DNA from: Euryarchaeota archaeon Ods02
Lineage (GTDB): Archaea > Halobacteriota > Halobacteria > Halobacteriales > Halorutilaceae
Length of the DNA: 64,000 nt
Direction: 5' to 3'
Assembly (NCBI GenBank): GCA_028751075.1
Contig: JAQZDA010000008.1
Span: 18,333-82,332, forward strand
The position numbers were made by a program, and so were the translations under genes. Position 1 is the stretch's first letter. Every line of letters begins with the position of its first letter. This document shows, in pieces, positions 1 through 8,489 of this stretch. Under the pieces are notes generated by a model that saw nothing but the letters and a program-made list of their open reading frames with translations, did no database searches and had not been told where the DNA came from.

Positions 1-91
1 GCGCGGGGACGCCGTACGGCAGCAGCACCGTCTGGACGAAGATCTCTAACGAGCTGTAGCTCAGCAGAGGCGCTGTGACGAGATCATACAT
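1..91 (-). CDS. Partial unknown ORF, possibly membrane protein (N-terminus only)
   Basis: An ATG on the minus strand (91-89) overlaps the stop of the sulfatase-like gene by a few bases and opens a frame that runs off the window edge. The visible 30 residues (MYDLVTAPLLSYSSLEIF and onward) are hydrophobic and lack the acidic bias of soluble halophile proteins, which would suit a membrane protein. The close overlap suggests co-transcription with the upstream enzyme. Too little is visible to name a family, and the reading could be chance. Confidence 0.3.
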   Translation of the reverse strand, partial: MYDLVTAPLLSYSSLEIFVQTVLLPYGVPA

Positions 92-1109
92 GCGCGACCT
101 GTTTCTCTTCCCTGCGGAAGAAGTTCAGACAGCTTGCGCGTATCTCCCTCGATCTTTCTTCCACGTCGTCGAACAATGGGGCGCCGGCGGAGCTGGCTTC
201 GACGTCGAGGTGTTCGACGATGGTGGGGAAGACGTCGACGGTGCTGACGCGTTCCCCGCGGTCCTCCGCGGGGACGTCGGGTCCGAGCACCCATAGGGGT
301 ACGTGGAGGAGCTCGGGGTTAAGCGTCCGACGGTGTTCGTAGGTGCCGTTCTCCCCGAAGCTTTCGCCGTGGTCGGCGGTGACGAAGACGAGGGTGTCTT
401 CGAGGGCTCCCTGGCTGCGGAGCCGGCGGAACAGATCCTCCATGACGCCGTCGAAGTACCTGACTCCGTTGTCGTAGTGATCGATGAGGGTCTGTCGTTG
501 CTCCCCCGTCACCGTCGACGGCAGGTACTTCGCCTTCCTGTACAGCATCTGAAGCCTGCGGTCACCTGCTTCCTCTCCCCAGATGGCGTGGTCGAACCGG
601 TTGTAGGGGCCGTGTGCGTCCATGTAGTGCGCCCAGCAGAAGAACTCGTCGTCCGCGTCCGCTACGAAACTATCGAGGGCTTCGTTGACCGTGTAGCCGT
701 CGCGGAAGTGGCTGTTGGCGGCTATCTCGGTGAAGTAGTTGACGTAGTTCGCGACGGTGTCCGTGGGGTAGCCTGTGTCGAACTCGTCGAAGCCGTCGAG
801 GTAGCCGTTGCCTTCGGTGAAGAACGGTCCTCCGACGAAGGCACCTGTGTCGAAGCCTTCGCTGTCGGCGTGCTCCGCGACAGTCGCCTCCGTCATCCCG
901 TAGATCCGGTTGACGGCCTGAGGTGGATACTGTCCGGTGAGTATCGAAGGCAATGCCTCCCGGGTGTGGGTGCTCGGGGCGACTGCGTTGTCGAAGAAAG
1001 CGGAGTCTTCAGATAGCTCGTCGAGGAAAGGCGTGGTGTCCCTGCTGTAGCCGGTGTAGCCGACGTGGTCGGCCCGGAGGGAGTCCACGGTCACCAGCAG
1101 GAAGTTCAT
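84..1109 (-). CDS. Sulfatase / alkaline-phosphatase-fold hydrolase
   Basis: A 341-residue cytoplasmic protein of the sulfatase (alkaline phosphatase superfamily) fold. The N-terminal TVDSLRADH supplies the first metal-binding Asp (D9), SILTGQYP near 55-62 is the conserved turn after the nucleophile, and VTADHGESFGE in the C-terminal half carries the metal-binding Asp-His pair. At the position where formylglycine sulfatases have Cys or Ser there is Thr (about T49, in STHTRE). A phosphoesterase, phosphonate-type or phosphotransferase role is therefore as likely as true sulfate-ester hydrolysis. No signal peptide is seen. A TATA-like element about 29 bases upstream fits a leaderless transcript. 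The substrate cannot be inferred. Confidence 0.85.
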   Translation of the reverse strand: MNFLLVTVDSLRADHVGYTGYSRDTTPFLDELSEDSAFFDNAVAPSTHTREALPSILTGQYPPQAVNRIYGMTEATVAEHADSEGFDTGAFVGGPFFTEGNGYLDGFDEFDTGYPTDTVANYVNYFTEIAANSHFRDGYTVNEALDSFVADADDEFFCWAHYMDAHGPYNRFDHAIWGEEAGDRRLQMLYRKAKYLPSTVTGEQRQTLIDHYDNGVRYFDGVMEDLFRRLRSQGALEDTLVFVTADHGESFGENGTYEHRRTLNPELLHVPLWVLGPDVPAEDRGERVSTVDVFPTIVEHLDVEASSAGAPLFDDVEERSREIRASCLNFFRREEKQVAHV

Positions 1110-1190
1110 CTACGTGGTCTTCGGGCTTCCGTGGATTTAGTTCTTTGTCTTCTCGAACCGGAAGCAGCGGGTCTACGTCCTCTCGCCTCG

Positions 1191-1403
1191 TTACAGGCTG
1201 AGGCCGAGCCCGCTCTCGCTCTCCCGGTACTCCCCGTGGAACATCCCGATGAGGAACATGATCGCTCCGTAGACTACCATCGACGGCAGCACCCTCGTCA
1301 ACACGGTCTCCGTCGCCATCATCGAAGCCGCTATCATCGCCGCAGTACCCAGGGCCACCACCGCTACGAACGCAGCCGCTGCCTTCAGGGTGTCGAGCTT
1401 CAT
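1191..1403 (-). CDS. Small two-helix membrane protein, DUF7333-like
   Basis: The protein is 70 residues from the ATG at 1403. An upstream in-frame Met would add 19 non-hydrophobic residues but has no promoter support, whereas GTTAAC at about 1428-1433 lies 27 bases before 1403. Two hydrophobic stretches, about residues 8-29 and 37-54, are separated by TETVLTRVLPSMVV and followed by HGEYRESE. This layout matches a small haloarchaeal membrane family I recall as DUF7333; function is unknown. It stands alone between the sulfatase-like gene and the Lrp regulator, all on the minus strand. Confidence 0.7.
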   Translation of the reverse strand: MKLDTLKAAAAFVAVVALGTAAMIAASMMATETVLTRVLPSMVVYGAIMFLIGMFHGEYRESESGLGLSL

Positions 1404-1493
1404 ATGAGCTCGTTGGGTTCCGGTGGAGTTAACGGTTCTGTACTTTCCGTGAGAAACCAAGCTGTCGAGCGGATGTAGGCGGAGCTGCCGCGT

Positions 1494-1922
1494 CTACTTC
1501 ACGCGTTCCTGCAGAACCGTGGGATGGCTGGCGCATACGCCGTCTACCTCGGTTATCTTCTCCGCGATGATGGACCGTAGCTCGCTGTTGTCGTCGCTCA
1601 CTACCTCCGCCATGAGGTCGTGGTCGCCGCTGCTGATGTAGAGCTTCCGTATGTCGTCGACCTCCTGAAGCTCCTCGACGACGCGGAGGAACTGGTCGCT
1701 CTCGGCGTCGACGCCGACGAGCGACACCGTGCGGTCGTTTATCTTCTTCGGGTCTATCTCCGCGCTGTAGCCGACGATGGCGCCGTCCTCCTCGAGCTCG
1801 CGGATGTACTTCCGGACGGTGGGTTTGCTGACGCCGACGGCGTCCGCTATCTCTCCGTGGCTGGCTTTAGCGTCCTCCTCCAGCACCTCGAGTATCCTGC
1901 TCTCCGTCGACTCCTTGCTCAC
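1494..1922 (-). CDS. Lrp/AsnC-family transcriptional regulator
   Basis: A 142-residue regulator. An N-terminal winged helix-turn-helix (residues about 3-60, with GEIADAVGVSKPTVRKYIRE as recognition region) is followed by a ligand-binding RAM-like domain (about 65-135, including LYISSGDHDLMAEVV). I chose the GTG start at 1922 because a strong TATA-like element lies about 27 bases upstream, which fits leaderless transcription. A longer reading from 2018 would run through the promoter and adds a basic, non-homologous leader. It is divergent from ncsA and shares a short intergenic region with it, so it may regulate that gene or itself. Family members bind amino acids or related effectors; this one's ligand is unknown. 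Confidence 0.88.
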   Translation of the reverse strand: MSKESTESRILEVLEEDAKASHGEIADAVGVSKPTVRKYIRELEEDGAIVGYSAEIDPKKINDRTVSLVGVDAESDQFLRVVEELQEVDDIRKLYISSGDHDLMAEVVSDDNSELRSIIAEKITEVDGVCASHPTVLQERVK

Positions 1923-1942
1923 AGCGGTGATTTGTGATGAAC

Positions 1943-1952
1943 GATAAAATAC
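1943..1952 (-). promoter_or_regulatory. TATA box of the Lrp regulator
   Basis: The minus strand reads AGTATTTTATCG here, an AT-rich archaeal TATA element centred about 26 bases upstream of the GTG at 1922. It decides the start choice for the regulator. Confidence 0.6.
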
Positions 1953-2034
1953 TTTCCGAATACGCAAACGAAAACCCTCTGGAGATAGCTTCGACGCGTA
2001 AAGAGTTAGGGCGCGCATACCTTCGAACCCTACG

Positions 2035-2952
2035 ATGGAATGCAGCAGGTGCGGTGAACCCGCAGTGCTACGGCAGAGCTACAGCGGCCAGCACCTCTGC
2101 GAGACACATCTCTACGAGGACGTCGAAAGCCACGTCAAGAGCCGTATACGGGAGGACAGCCTGCTGGAAGGCGAGGAACGCTGGGTCGTCGGCTTGAGCG
2201 GCGGCAAAGACAGCTCGGTGCTGCTCGACGTCCTCGCACGAACCTTCCGCGACAACCCTTCGGTGGAGATAGTGGCGCTCACGCTCGACGAAGGCATCGA
2301 AGGATACCGCGACGAAGCCGTGGAGGCGTCGCAGCAGCTCACGGAGCAGCTGGAGGTCCGGCACGAGGTAGTGGAGTTCGAGAGCGAGTTCGGCGTCCGC
2401 GTCGACAGGGACGTCGAACCCGCGGAGGGGAAACCCTGCAGCTACTGCGGGGTGTTCCGACGCACAGCGCTCAACCGACACGCCGACCGCCTCGGCGCGA
2501 CGAAGCTATTGACGGGACACAACCTCGACGACGTCGCCCAGACAGCGTTGATGAACTTCCTCGACGGCGGAGTCGACCGGATGAGCCGACATTACCGCGC
2601 GTCGCTGTCTCCGGAGGACTCGGGGGAGTTCGTCCGACGCGCCAAACCCCTGCGTGACGTGCCGGAGAAGGAGGTCGCGGTGTACGCGGAGATGAAGGAC
2701 CTCCCCGTCTACCTCGAGGAATGCCCGAACGCCGAAGGCGCCACCCGCGGCGACGTCCGCGACATGCTCCTGGAGTACGAACGCCGCCACCCCGGCACAC
2801 GTCACTCGATAGTGAACGCCTACGAGGAAATAGCTGAGCAGCTGGAGTGGAACGAAACCGAGCTCGTGGAATGCGAGCGATGCGGTGAACCGACGTCGCC
2901 GGAAGGCGACCTCTGTCGCGCGTGCAGCATGCGGCAGGAGGTCGCGGACTGA
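2035..2952 (+). CDS. ncsA: tRNA 2-thiolation protein NcsA (TtuA/Ncs6 family)
   Basis: A 305-residue ATP-pyrophosphatase of the TtuA/Ncs6 family, which adenylates and thiolates uridine in tRNA (in haloarchaea wobble U34, using the ubiquitin-like sulfur carrier SAMP2). The N-terminal zinc finger uses C3, C6, C22 and H25. The PP-loop SGGKDS lies at 55-60, the catalytic/Fe-S Cys pair in PCSYCG at 135/138, and GHNLDD follows at 161-166. A C-terminal zinc finger uses C280, C283, C294 and C297. All family landmarks are intact and the length is normal. It is the first plus-strand gene, divergent from the Lrp regulator and about 95 bases before rbcL. Confidence 0.93.
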   Translation: MECSRCGEPAVLRQSYSGQHLCETHLYEDVESHVKSRIREDSLLEGEERWVVGLSGGKDSSVLLDVLARTFRDNPSVEIVALTLDEGIEGYRDEAVEASQQLTEQLEVRHEVVEFESEFGVRVDRDVEPAEGKPCSYCGVFRRTALNRHADRLGATKLLTGHNLDDVAQTALMNFLDGGVDRMSRHYRASLSPEDSGEFVRRAKPLRDVPEKEVAVYAEMKDLPVYLEECPNAEGATRGDVRDMLLEYERRHPGTRHSIVNAYEEIAEQLEWNETELVECERCGEPTSPEGDLCRACSMRQEVAD

Positions 2953-3046
2953 ACGTCTTCTACCGGACTTAACGACGAGGTCGGTGTTCCCGTGTATCTG
3001 GAACAGGGCAAGATGTAATGTCGGAGCAGCCGCTTCATTCAGGTAC

Positions 3047-4303
3047 ATGTCTGAAAGGGGACTCGAGTACACCGACTTCGTAGACCTCGACAGCGACGCC
3101 GGCGACGACGAGCTGGTCTGCAGGTTCAGGTTCGACCACGTGGAGGACGTGGAGTTCGAGTGGGCGGCGGGCGCCATCGCCGCGGAGTCCAGCATCGGAA
3201 CCTGGGACCCCGGGCTGACGACGATGAACGAGGATATACGTGAGATGGGTGCCCGCGTCGTAGATCTGGACGAAAGCGATGGCGAAGCCTGGATCGCTTA
3301 CCCGCCGGAGCTGTTCGAAGCCGGCAGCCTACCGCAGATACTTAGCTCCATCGCAGGCAACGTCTTCGGATTAAGCGAGCTCGAACACCTACGGCTCGAA
3401 GACGTCGACTTCCCCTCGGAGGTAGTGGAGGGCTTCCACGGCCCCGAGCTCGGCGTCGAACAGGTGAAGGAACACGTCGGCGCAGGAGACCGCGCCGTCG
3501 TCGGAACCATCGTTAAACCCAAGGTCGGGCTCGACGCCGAGGAACACGCACGAGTCGCGTACGAGAGCTGGCGCGGCGGCCTTGACGTGGTGAAAGACGA
3601 CGAGAACCTCGCGTCGATGGAGTTCAACGGGTTCGAGGAGAGGGTTACGCGGACGCTGGAGAGGAAACGCGAAGCGGAGGAGGAGACAGGCGACCACAAG
3701 CTCTACTTCCCCAACGTCACCGCACCTGTCGAGGAGATGCGGCGGCGCAGCGACCACGTCGTCGACGGAGGCGGCGACTACGTCATGGTCGACGTACTCA
3801 CCGTCGGCTGGAGCGGCGTACAGGATCTCCGCGAACATCTGCCGCCCGACGTAGGTATCCACGGACACCGGGCCATGCACGCCGCGTTCACCCGACTACC
3901 CCACCACGGTATCTCGATGCTCGCCGTCGCGAAGTTCTCACGGCTGGCGGGAGTCGACAACCTCCACGCAGGCGCAGTCGTCGGGAAGATGGAGGGCGGC
4001 CGCAGCGAGGTCGAGGAGATATACCGGTTCCTTCGAAGCAGCTGGCACGTCGAAACCGTCATACCCGTCGCCAGCGGCGGCTTACATCCAGGCCTCGTCC
4101 CCGACGTCGTCGACATCCTAGGCAGCGACACCGTGGTGCAGGCGGGCGGCGGTGTCCACGGCCACCCCGACGGCACCCAGGCGGGAGCCCGCGCCTTCAG
4201 GGAGGCCGCGGAAGCCGCTGCCGTAGAGCAGACGCTGGAGGAGCGGGCGGAGGACTCTCCCGAACTCGCGGCGGCTTTGAAGAAGTGGGGGCGGAACCGG
4301 TGA
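3047..4303 (+). CDS. rbcL: RuBisCO large subunit, archaeal form III
   Basis: A 418-residue ribulose-1,5-bisphosphate carboxylase of form III. Catalytic residues are complete: K157 and K159 in GTIVKPK, the carbamylated lysine K183 with D185 and E186 in VVKDDE, the HGHRAMHAAF histidine strand, and loop 6 HAGAVVGKMEGG with its mobile lysine. I start at the ATG at 3047 (MSERGLEYTDF); the longer frame upstream translates ncsA sequence out of phase. It is followed with a four-base GTGA overlap by AMP phosphorylase and then R15P isomerase. That context marks it as the last enzyme of nucleotide-sugar salvage (AMP to 3-phosphoglycerate) rather than of a Calvin cycle. Confidence 0.95.
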   Translation: MSERGLEYTDFVDLDSDAGDDELVCRFRFDHVEDVEFEWAAGAIAAESSIGTWDPGLTTMNEDIREMGARVVDLDESDGEAWIAYPPELFEAGSLPQILSSIAGNVFGLSELEHLRLEDVDFPSEVVEGFHGPELGVEQVKEHVGAGDRAVVGTIVKPKVGLDAEEHARVAYESWRGGLDVVKDDENLASMEFNGFEERVTRTLERKREAEEETGDHKLYFPNVTAPVEEMRRRSDHVVDGGGDYVMVDVLTVGWSGVQDLREHLPPDVGIHGHRAMHAAFTRLPHHGISMLAVAKFSRLAGVDNLHAGAVVGKMEGGRSEVEEIYRFLRSSWHVETVIPVASGGLHPGLVPDVVDILGSDTVVQAGGGVHGHPDGTQAGARAFREAAEAAAVEQTLEERAEDSPELAAALKKWGRNR

Positions 4304-5778
4304 ACCTCGAGGTAACGGATGTCGACATCGGTTCGGAGACGCCGACGGTGCTGTTGAACCGCGGGGACGCCGAGGAGCTCGGCGTCAACCCACTCGACAG
4401 GATCATCATCAGGAGCGACACAGAGACGGAGACGGGTATCGTGAAGGTCACGGAACGCATCGTCGACCGCGGCGAGCTCGGGGCGACGGAGAAGCTCCGG
4501 CATCTCTCCGGCGACGTCGACGTCTCTATCGCGCCGAAGCCCGGCAGCGTCAGCTGCATCCGCCGGAAGCTCGACGACGAGGAGCTCACTCGCGAGGACA
4601 TCCAACGCATCGTGAAGGACGTCGACCACAACATGTTGAGCGACATCGAGCTCGGCGCCTACGTCTCCGCCATCTACTGCAATGGCCTTTCGATGGAGGA
4701 GACCATCGCGTTGTCTGAGGAGATGGCGGAGGTCGGTGGCTCCATCGACTGGACCGACGACGTCGTCGCCGACAAGCACTCCGTCGGAGGCGTCGCCGGC
4801 AACCGCGTCACCCCCGTCGTCGTATCCCTCGTCGCCGCCGCAGGCGTTAAGATACCAAAGACCTCGAGCCGCGCCATCACGTCGCCGGCGGGTACCGCGG
4901 ACACTGTCGAGGTGTTCTGCCCCGTAGAGCTCGGTATCGACGAGATGCGGGACGTCGTCGACCGCACCAACGGCTGCATGGTCTGGGGCGGCAGCGTCGA
5001 CCTCTCACCTGTCGACGACCAGATAATCCGAGCCGAACACCCGCTGTCCATCGACCCCGAAGGCCAGGTAATCGCCTCCGTCCTGTCGAAGAAGAAGAGC
5101 GCCGGCAGCACGCATCTCGTCCTCGACGTACCGTACGGGGAAGGCGCGAAGGTCGGTGACCTCCCTGAAGCCCGCAGGCTGGCGCGGGACTTCAAACGCG
5201 TCGCAGAACACCTCGACATCGAAGCCGAATGCACGATAACCCGCGGTGGCTCACCTGTCGGCCGCGGCATCGGCCCTCTCCTGGAAGCCCGAGACGTACT
5301 ACGGGTGCTCGAAGGCGAAGGTCCCGAGGACCTCCGGCTGAAAAGCCTGAAGCTCGCGGAGATACTTCTCGAGCTAGTGGAAGCGGACGCCCAGGTCGAG
5401 GAGCTGCTGGAGTCCGGTCAAGCGCTGGAGAAGTTCAGGGAGATAGTGGAGGCGCAGGGCGGCGACCCCGACGTCGCTCCCGGAGACCTCGAGCCAGGGG
5501 AGCTGGTGCACGACGTCGAAGCACCCCGAGGCGGCTACGTCACCGATGTCGACAACGAAGCCGTCGCCACCGTCGCCCGGAGGGCGGGTGCGCCGAACGA
5601 CGAAGCCGCCGGCCTCTACCTCGAAAGCAAACATGGGGACGAGGTCGCGAGGGGTGACGTCCTCTACCGCGTGCACGCGGAGAAACAGGAGAAGCTCGAC
5701 GAAGCCGTAGGGTACGCGAACTCGAACACCGTGATGCGTGTCGGCGACAAGACCGACTCCCTCGTTGAGAGGGTGTAG
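4300..5778 (+). CDS. deoA: AMP phosphorylase
   Basis: A 492-residue nucleoside-monophosphate phosphorylase related to thymidine phosphorylase. It converts AMP plus phosphate to adenine and ribose-1,5-bisphosphate. After the archaeal N-terminal extension, the family motifs DKHSVGGVAGN (158-168) and SSRAITSPAGTAD (189-201) form the phosphate and nucleotide site. I chose the GTG at 4300, which overlaps the rbcL stop as GTGA and starts where family alignments begin (VNLEVTDVD); an ATG at 4285 would add five residues. It sits between rbcL and the R15P isomerase in one operon, giving the first step of the pathway. Confidence 0.93.
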   Translation: MNLEVTDVDIGSETPTVLLNRGDAEELGVNPLDRIIIRSDTETETGIVKVTERIVDRGELGATEKLRHLSGDVDVSIAPKPGSVSCIRRKLDDEELTREDIQRIVKDVDHNMLSDIELGAYVSAIYCNGLSMEETIALSEEMAEVGGSIDWTDDVVADKHSVGGVAGNRVTPVVVSLVAAAGVKIPKTSSRAITSPAGTADTVEVFCPVELGIDEMRDVVDRTNGCMVWGGSVDLSPVDDQIIRAEHPLSIDPEGQVIASVLSKKKSAGSTHLVLDVPYGEGAKVGDLPEARRLARDFKRVAEHLDIEAECTITRGGSPVGRGIGPLLEARDVLRVLEGEGPEDLRLKSLKLAEILLELVEADAQVEELLESGQALEKFREIVEAQGGDPDVAPGDLEPGELVHDVEAPRGGYVTDVDNEAVATVARRAGAPNDEAAGLYLESKHGDEVARGDVLYRVHAEKQEKLDEAVGYANSNTVMRVGDKTDSLVERV

Positions 5779-5781
5779 AGT

Positions 5782-6741
5782 ATGGGTGGAGAAGACGAAC
5801 CGTACTGGGAGACCGCGTCGGACGACGAAGCCGACTATGACGGAGACGAGTCAGATGTGGAGGCTGACGAAGGCGGGGACTCGGGGGTGGACGCCGACGA
5901 GGTCATCGAGAAGATAGAGGCGGTGGAGATACAGGGCGCGACCTCTATAGCGCGAGAAGGCGTCCGCCTGCTCCAGCGACTCGACCGAGAAGGCGTAGGG
6001 GAGGCACGCGTCGACGACGTCGCGGAGCGATTGAAGGGTGCGCGGCCGACGGAGCCGTTCCTCTACAACTGCATACGCGTCAGCCGCGAGACAGGGGAGT
6101 ACGAGGACGTGCTGGAACACATCGAGGGTTCGCAGGAAGACATCGTCGACTACGGCGTCGACCTCGTCGAAGACGGCGACGTCGTCTACACGCACTGTCA
6201 TTCGTCGTCAGTCACGGGAGTCCTCGAGGAGGTCGACTTGGAACTCAGCGTCCGCGTCACGGAGACCCGGCCGCTGTATCAGGGTCGGACGACGGCGGAG
6301 GAGATGGCGGAGGCAGGCGTTCCAGTGAGGTTCTACGTCGACAGCGGCGCCCGTCTCGCTTTGAAGGACGCCGACGTGATGTTGATCGGCGCGGACGCGG
6401 TGCTCGACAGCGGGAAGGTGGTGAACAAGATAGGGAGCGAGATGTTCGCGGAGGTCGCCGACAGGTACGGGGTACCCGTCTACGTCGTCACTGACAGCTG
6501 GAAGTACGACCCCCTTTCGTCGTTCGGCTTCGAACCCGAGATAGAGCGCCGCGCCGCCGAGGAGGTCTGGAAGGACCCGCCGGACGACGTCGAGATATAC
6601 AACTACGCGTTCGAGAAGGTCGCACCCGGGAAGGTCGAAGGCGTGGTGTCGGAGCTAGGTGTGCATCCGCCGGAGGAGTTCATCGACCGCGTCGTCGAGG
6701 AGTATCCGGAGCTGCTCGAGGCGGTGGAGTCAGGCGGCTGA
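5782..6741 (+). CDS. Ribose-1,5-bisphosphate isomerase
   Basis: A 319-residue member of the eIF2B-alpha-related family, converting ribose-1,5-bisphosphate to ribulose-1,5-bisphosphate, the RuBisCO substrate. The catalytic Cys is C139 in YTHCHSSSV and the catalytic Asp lies in the GADAVLDSGKVVNKIG segment (D205 or D209). The first ~38 residues form an Asp/Glu/Gly-rich tail (DEADYDGDESDVEADEGGD) that the usual family core lacks. The start follows the AMP phosphorylase stop after three bases, so the two are co-transcribed. With rbcL and deoA upstream it completes the three-enzyme route. Confidence 0.93.
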   Translation: MGGEDEPYWETASDDEADYDGDESDVEADEGGDSGVDADEVIEKIEAVEIQGATSIAREGVRLLQRLDREGVGEARVDDVAERLKGARPTEPFLYNCIRVSRETGEYEDVLEHIEGSQEDIVDYGVDLVEDGDVVYTHCHSSSVTGVLEEVDLELSVRVTETRPLYQGRTTAEEMAEAGVPVRFYVDSGARLALKDADVMLIGADAVLDSGKVVNKIGSEMFAEVADRYGVPVYVVTDSWKYDPLSSFGFEPEIERRAAEEVWKDPPDDVEIYNYAFEKVAPGKVEGVVSELGVHPPEEFIDRVVEEYPELLEAVESGG

Positions 6742-6834
6742 AGGAGGTTCTGTCGTCTGATTTCTGACTGGTTCCCGTCGTACAGCTGATCTGTCTGTCG
6801 TGCTGCCTGCTGTCGCGTTTGCCGTTGTGTTTCC

Positions 6835-6858
6835 TGCTCTGTCTGCTGCTCTGTCTGC
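6835..6858. repeat. Two perfect 12-bp tandem repeats between convergent genes
   Basis: TGCTCTGTCTGC occurs twice back to back inside a pyrimidine-rich stretch (about 6742-6930) between the convergent R15P isomerase and ftsZ2 genes. The T-rich plus strand after the isomerase stop may also end transcription. No gene is evident in this stretch. Confidence 0.6.
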
Positions 6859-6931
6859 TGGCGTGTATCTGGTTAGGAAAGGTATGTCGTGCAGGTGACC
6901 TGCACCGGCTTCTGACTCGTCCTCCGGTGTC

Positions 6932-8047
6932 CTATCGTATGACGTCGACGTCGACCTCGTTCTGCCGGACCTCGTCCTGTCCGCCGTCGCTGCTGGACGG
7001 CGCGAACTCCGGCGAGGTGTCGGACTCCGCTGCGCTAGTTCCGACGACCTGGTCGCTTTCGACGCCGGTCATGATCGCCATGACGCGGACCTTTCCTTCG
7101 TAGTCGTCCTGTATGCGGGCGCCCCAGATGACGTTGGCGTGGCTCTGGAGGCGGTCGGTTATGTTCTGTGCGATGCCTTCGGCTTCGCCGAGCGTGAGGT
7201 CGGGGCCGCCGGTGATGTGCACCAGCGAACCAGACGCGCCCCGGTAGTCGACGTCGAGGAGCGGGTGGTTGAGGGCGTCTTCGACGACGGCCTCGCTTTT
7301 GTCGCGCTCCTGTGTCTCGCCGACGAGCATGACGGCGACTCCGCCCTGGTTCATGATGTTGGTCATGTCGGCGTAGTCGAGGTTGATCAGCGAGGGCTGT
7401 GTGATGGTCTCGCTGATGCCTTTCACGGTCTCGGCGATGATCTGATCCATCACGCTGAACGCTTTCCCGATGGGGAGGTTGGGGACGTAGTCGAGGAGGC
7501 GGTTGTTGTCGAGCACGATCGTGCTGTCCGCCTCGCTCCTGAGGTTGTTGAGCCCTTCCTGCGCTTTCTCGGTGCGGGCGCGTTCGACGTCGAAGGGCAT
7601 GCTGACCATGCCGACGACTATGGCGCCTTGTTCGGCGGCGATCTTGGCGACGACGGGTGCGGCGCCGGTGCCGGTGCCGCCTCCCATGCCTGCGGTGACG
7701 AAGCAGAGGTCGACGTCGCCGAGTATCTCCTTCAGGGTGCCGCGCGCCATCTCGGTGGCGCGTTGACCCATCTCGGGTTCGCCGCCTGCGCCTAAGCCGT
7801 TGGTGAGGCTCTTGCCGACGAGCACCTTAGTGTCGGCTTCGATCATCTGCAGGTGCTGTTTGTCGGTGTTGACGGCGATGGTTTCGGCGCCCTCGACTCC
7901 GATGTTGTACAGGCGGTTGACTGTGTTGTTGCCGGCTCCTCCGCAGCCTATGATGACTATCTTGGGTTCGCCGAACTCGTCGCCTTCGACGTCCTTCTCC
8001 TGCTCGCGTTCGTCGTTGTCCAACGCGTCCTGTACGATGTCTTCCAT
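6932..8047 (-). CDS. ftsZ2: Cell division GTPase FtsZ2
   Basis: A 371-residue tubulin-superfamily GTPase that forms the archaeal division ring. The nucleotide-binding start [17 protein letters not shown] (34-50), tubulin signature GGGTGTG (122-128) and T7 loop NLDYAD (222-227, which supplies the catalytic Asp to the neighbouring subunit) are intact. The sequence, including the C-terminal tail ending in DVDVIR and the preceding DGGQDEV, matches haloarchaeal FtsZ2 rather than FtsZ1. FtsZ2 acts in constriction after FtsZ1 has assembled. It lies one base downstream of a tiny ribbon-helix-helix gene on the same strand, and a larger zinc-ribbon protein is further upstream. Confidence 0.96.
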   Translation of the reverse strand: MEDIVQDALDNDEREQEKDVEGDEFGEPKIVIIGCGGAGNNTVNRLYNIGVEGAETIAVNTDKQHLQMIEADTKVLVGKSLTNGLGAGGEPEMGQRATEMARGTLKEILGDVDLCFVTAGMGGGTGTGAAPVVAKIAAEQGAIVVGMVSMPFDVERARTEKAQEGLNNLRSEADSTIVLDNNRLLDYVPNLPIGKAFSVMDQIIAETVKGISETITQPSLINLDYADMTNIMNQGGVAVMLVGETQERDKSEAVVEDALNHPLLDVDYRGASGSLVHITGGPDLTLGEAEGIAQNITDRLQSHANVIWGARIQDDYEGKVRVMAIMTGVESDQVVGTSAAESDTSPEFAPSSSDGGQDEVRQNEVDVDVIR

Positions 8048-8048
8048 G

Positions 8049-8225
8049 CTAGACCCTCACTATCTTCCTCTTCTCTTTGACCTTCTCGTGGCCGTCCTTC
8101 TCGGTGACCATGGTTCGGACGGCGGCACGGATGGCCTCGCTCCTGTTGGGGAACTCTCCTTCTTCTACGAGCGCTTCTACGGCGCGGACCTGTTGTTCGG
8201 GTATCCTGAGTGTTACTCGTTCCAT
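8049..8225 (-). CDS. 58-residue ribbon-helix-helix protein upstream of ftsZ2
   Basis: This short gene encodes 58 residues from an ATG at 8225. The sequence begins [20 protein letters not shown], a beta-strand plus helix of the CopG/Arc type, and continues with [16 protein letters not shown], the conserved N-R-S-E-A turn that places the strands in the DNA groove. The tail is lysine-rich ([12 protein letters not shown]). The stop is one base before the ftsZ2 start, so they share a transcript, and it may regulate ftsZ2. The palindrome at 8312-8329 in its promoter region is a plausible operator. Confidence 0.85.
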   Translation of the reverse strand: MERVTLRIPEQQVRAVEALVEEGEFPNRSEAIRAAVRTMVTEKDGHEKVKEKRKIVRV

Positions 8226-8311
8226 TTGTATGCACCTCTCGGGGTGGGGGACGAATCAGAGGGTCAGAGTGTTCCATCGAGCGCGTGACTTGACCCAGTG
8301 TCACACGCTGT

Positions 8312-8329
8312 GTAAGATTTCTGTCTTAC
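8312..8329. promoter_or_regulatory. Palindromic candidate operator, ftsZ2 operon promoter region
   Basis: GTAAGATTTCTGTCTTAC has perfect 6-bp arms (GTAAGA/TCTTAC) around a 6-base spacer. It lies in the 264-base gap upstream of the ribbon-helix-helix/ftsZ2 pair, about 25-40 bases downstream (on the minus strand) of a TATA-like element at 8351-8360. A further TCTTAC half-site lies at about 8376-8381. Placement across the expected transcription start suggests repression, perhaps by the adjacent ribbon-helix-helix protein; that link is inference. Confidence 0.45.
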
Positions 8330-8350
8330 GCTCACACCATTTAGACGGAT

Positions 8351-8360
8351 AGATAATAAA
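8351..8360 (-). promoter_or_regulatory. TATA-like element for the ftsZ2 operon
   Basis: The minus strand reads TTTATTATCT here, the most AT-rich point of the gap between 8226 and 8489. Transcription would start near 8325, giving a roughly 100-base leader before the ribbon-helix-helix gene, which is long for this genome. Confidence 0.4.
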
Positions 8361-8489
8361 GCTTTCGGGCTTACGTCTTACATCGGGGCGAAAGAAAGGT
8401 CGGACAGCCGCCCAGACAGGACACCTCCAGTCTCGGAGGCGTCAACCGTAGTACGCTGTAGGAGGTCGGTTAAACGCATGAAGGCGGGG

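Noticed and set aside
303..1016. Long plus-strand frame opposite the sulfatase-like gene
   Set aside because: It lies fully antisense to a gene with clear family motifs, and its composition mirrors GC-rich codon third positions.
2885..3046. Extended N-terminus for RuBisCO
   Set aside because: The added residues translate ncsA out of phase and are basic; the family begins near the ATG at 3047.
6819..7103. Frame starting with a hydrophobic Leu/Cys-rich segment
   Set aside because: The hydrophobic part comes from the 12-bp tandem repeat and the rest is antisense to ftsZ2.
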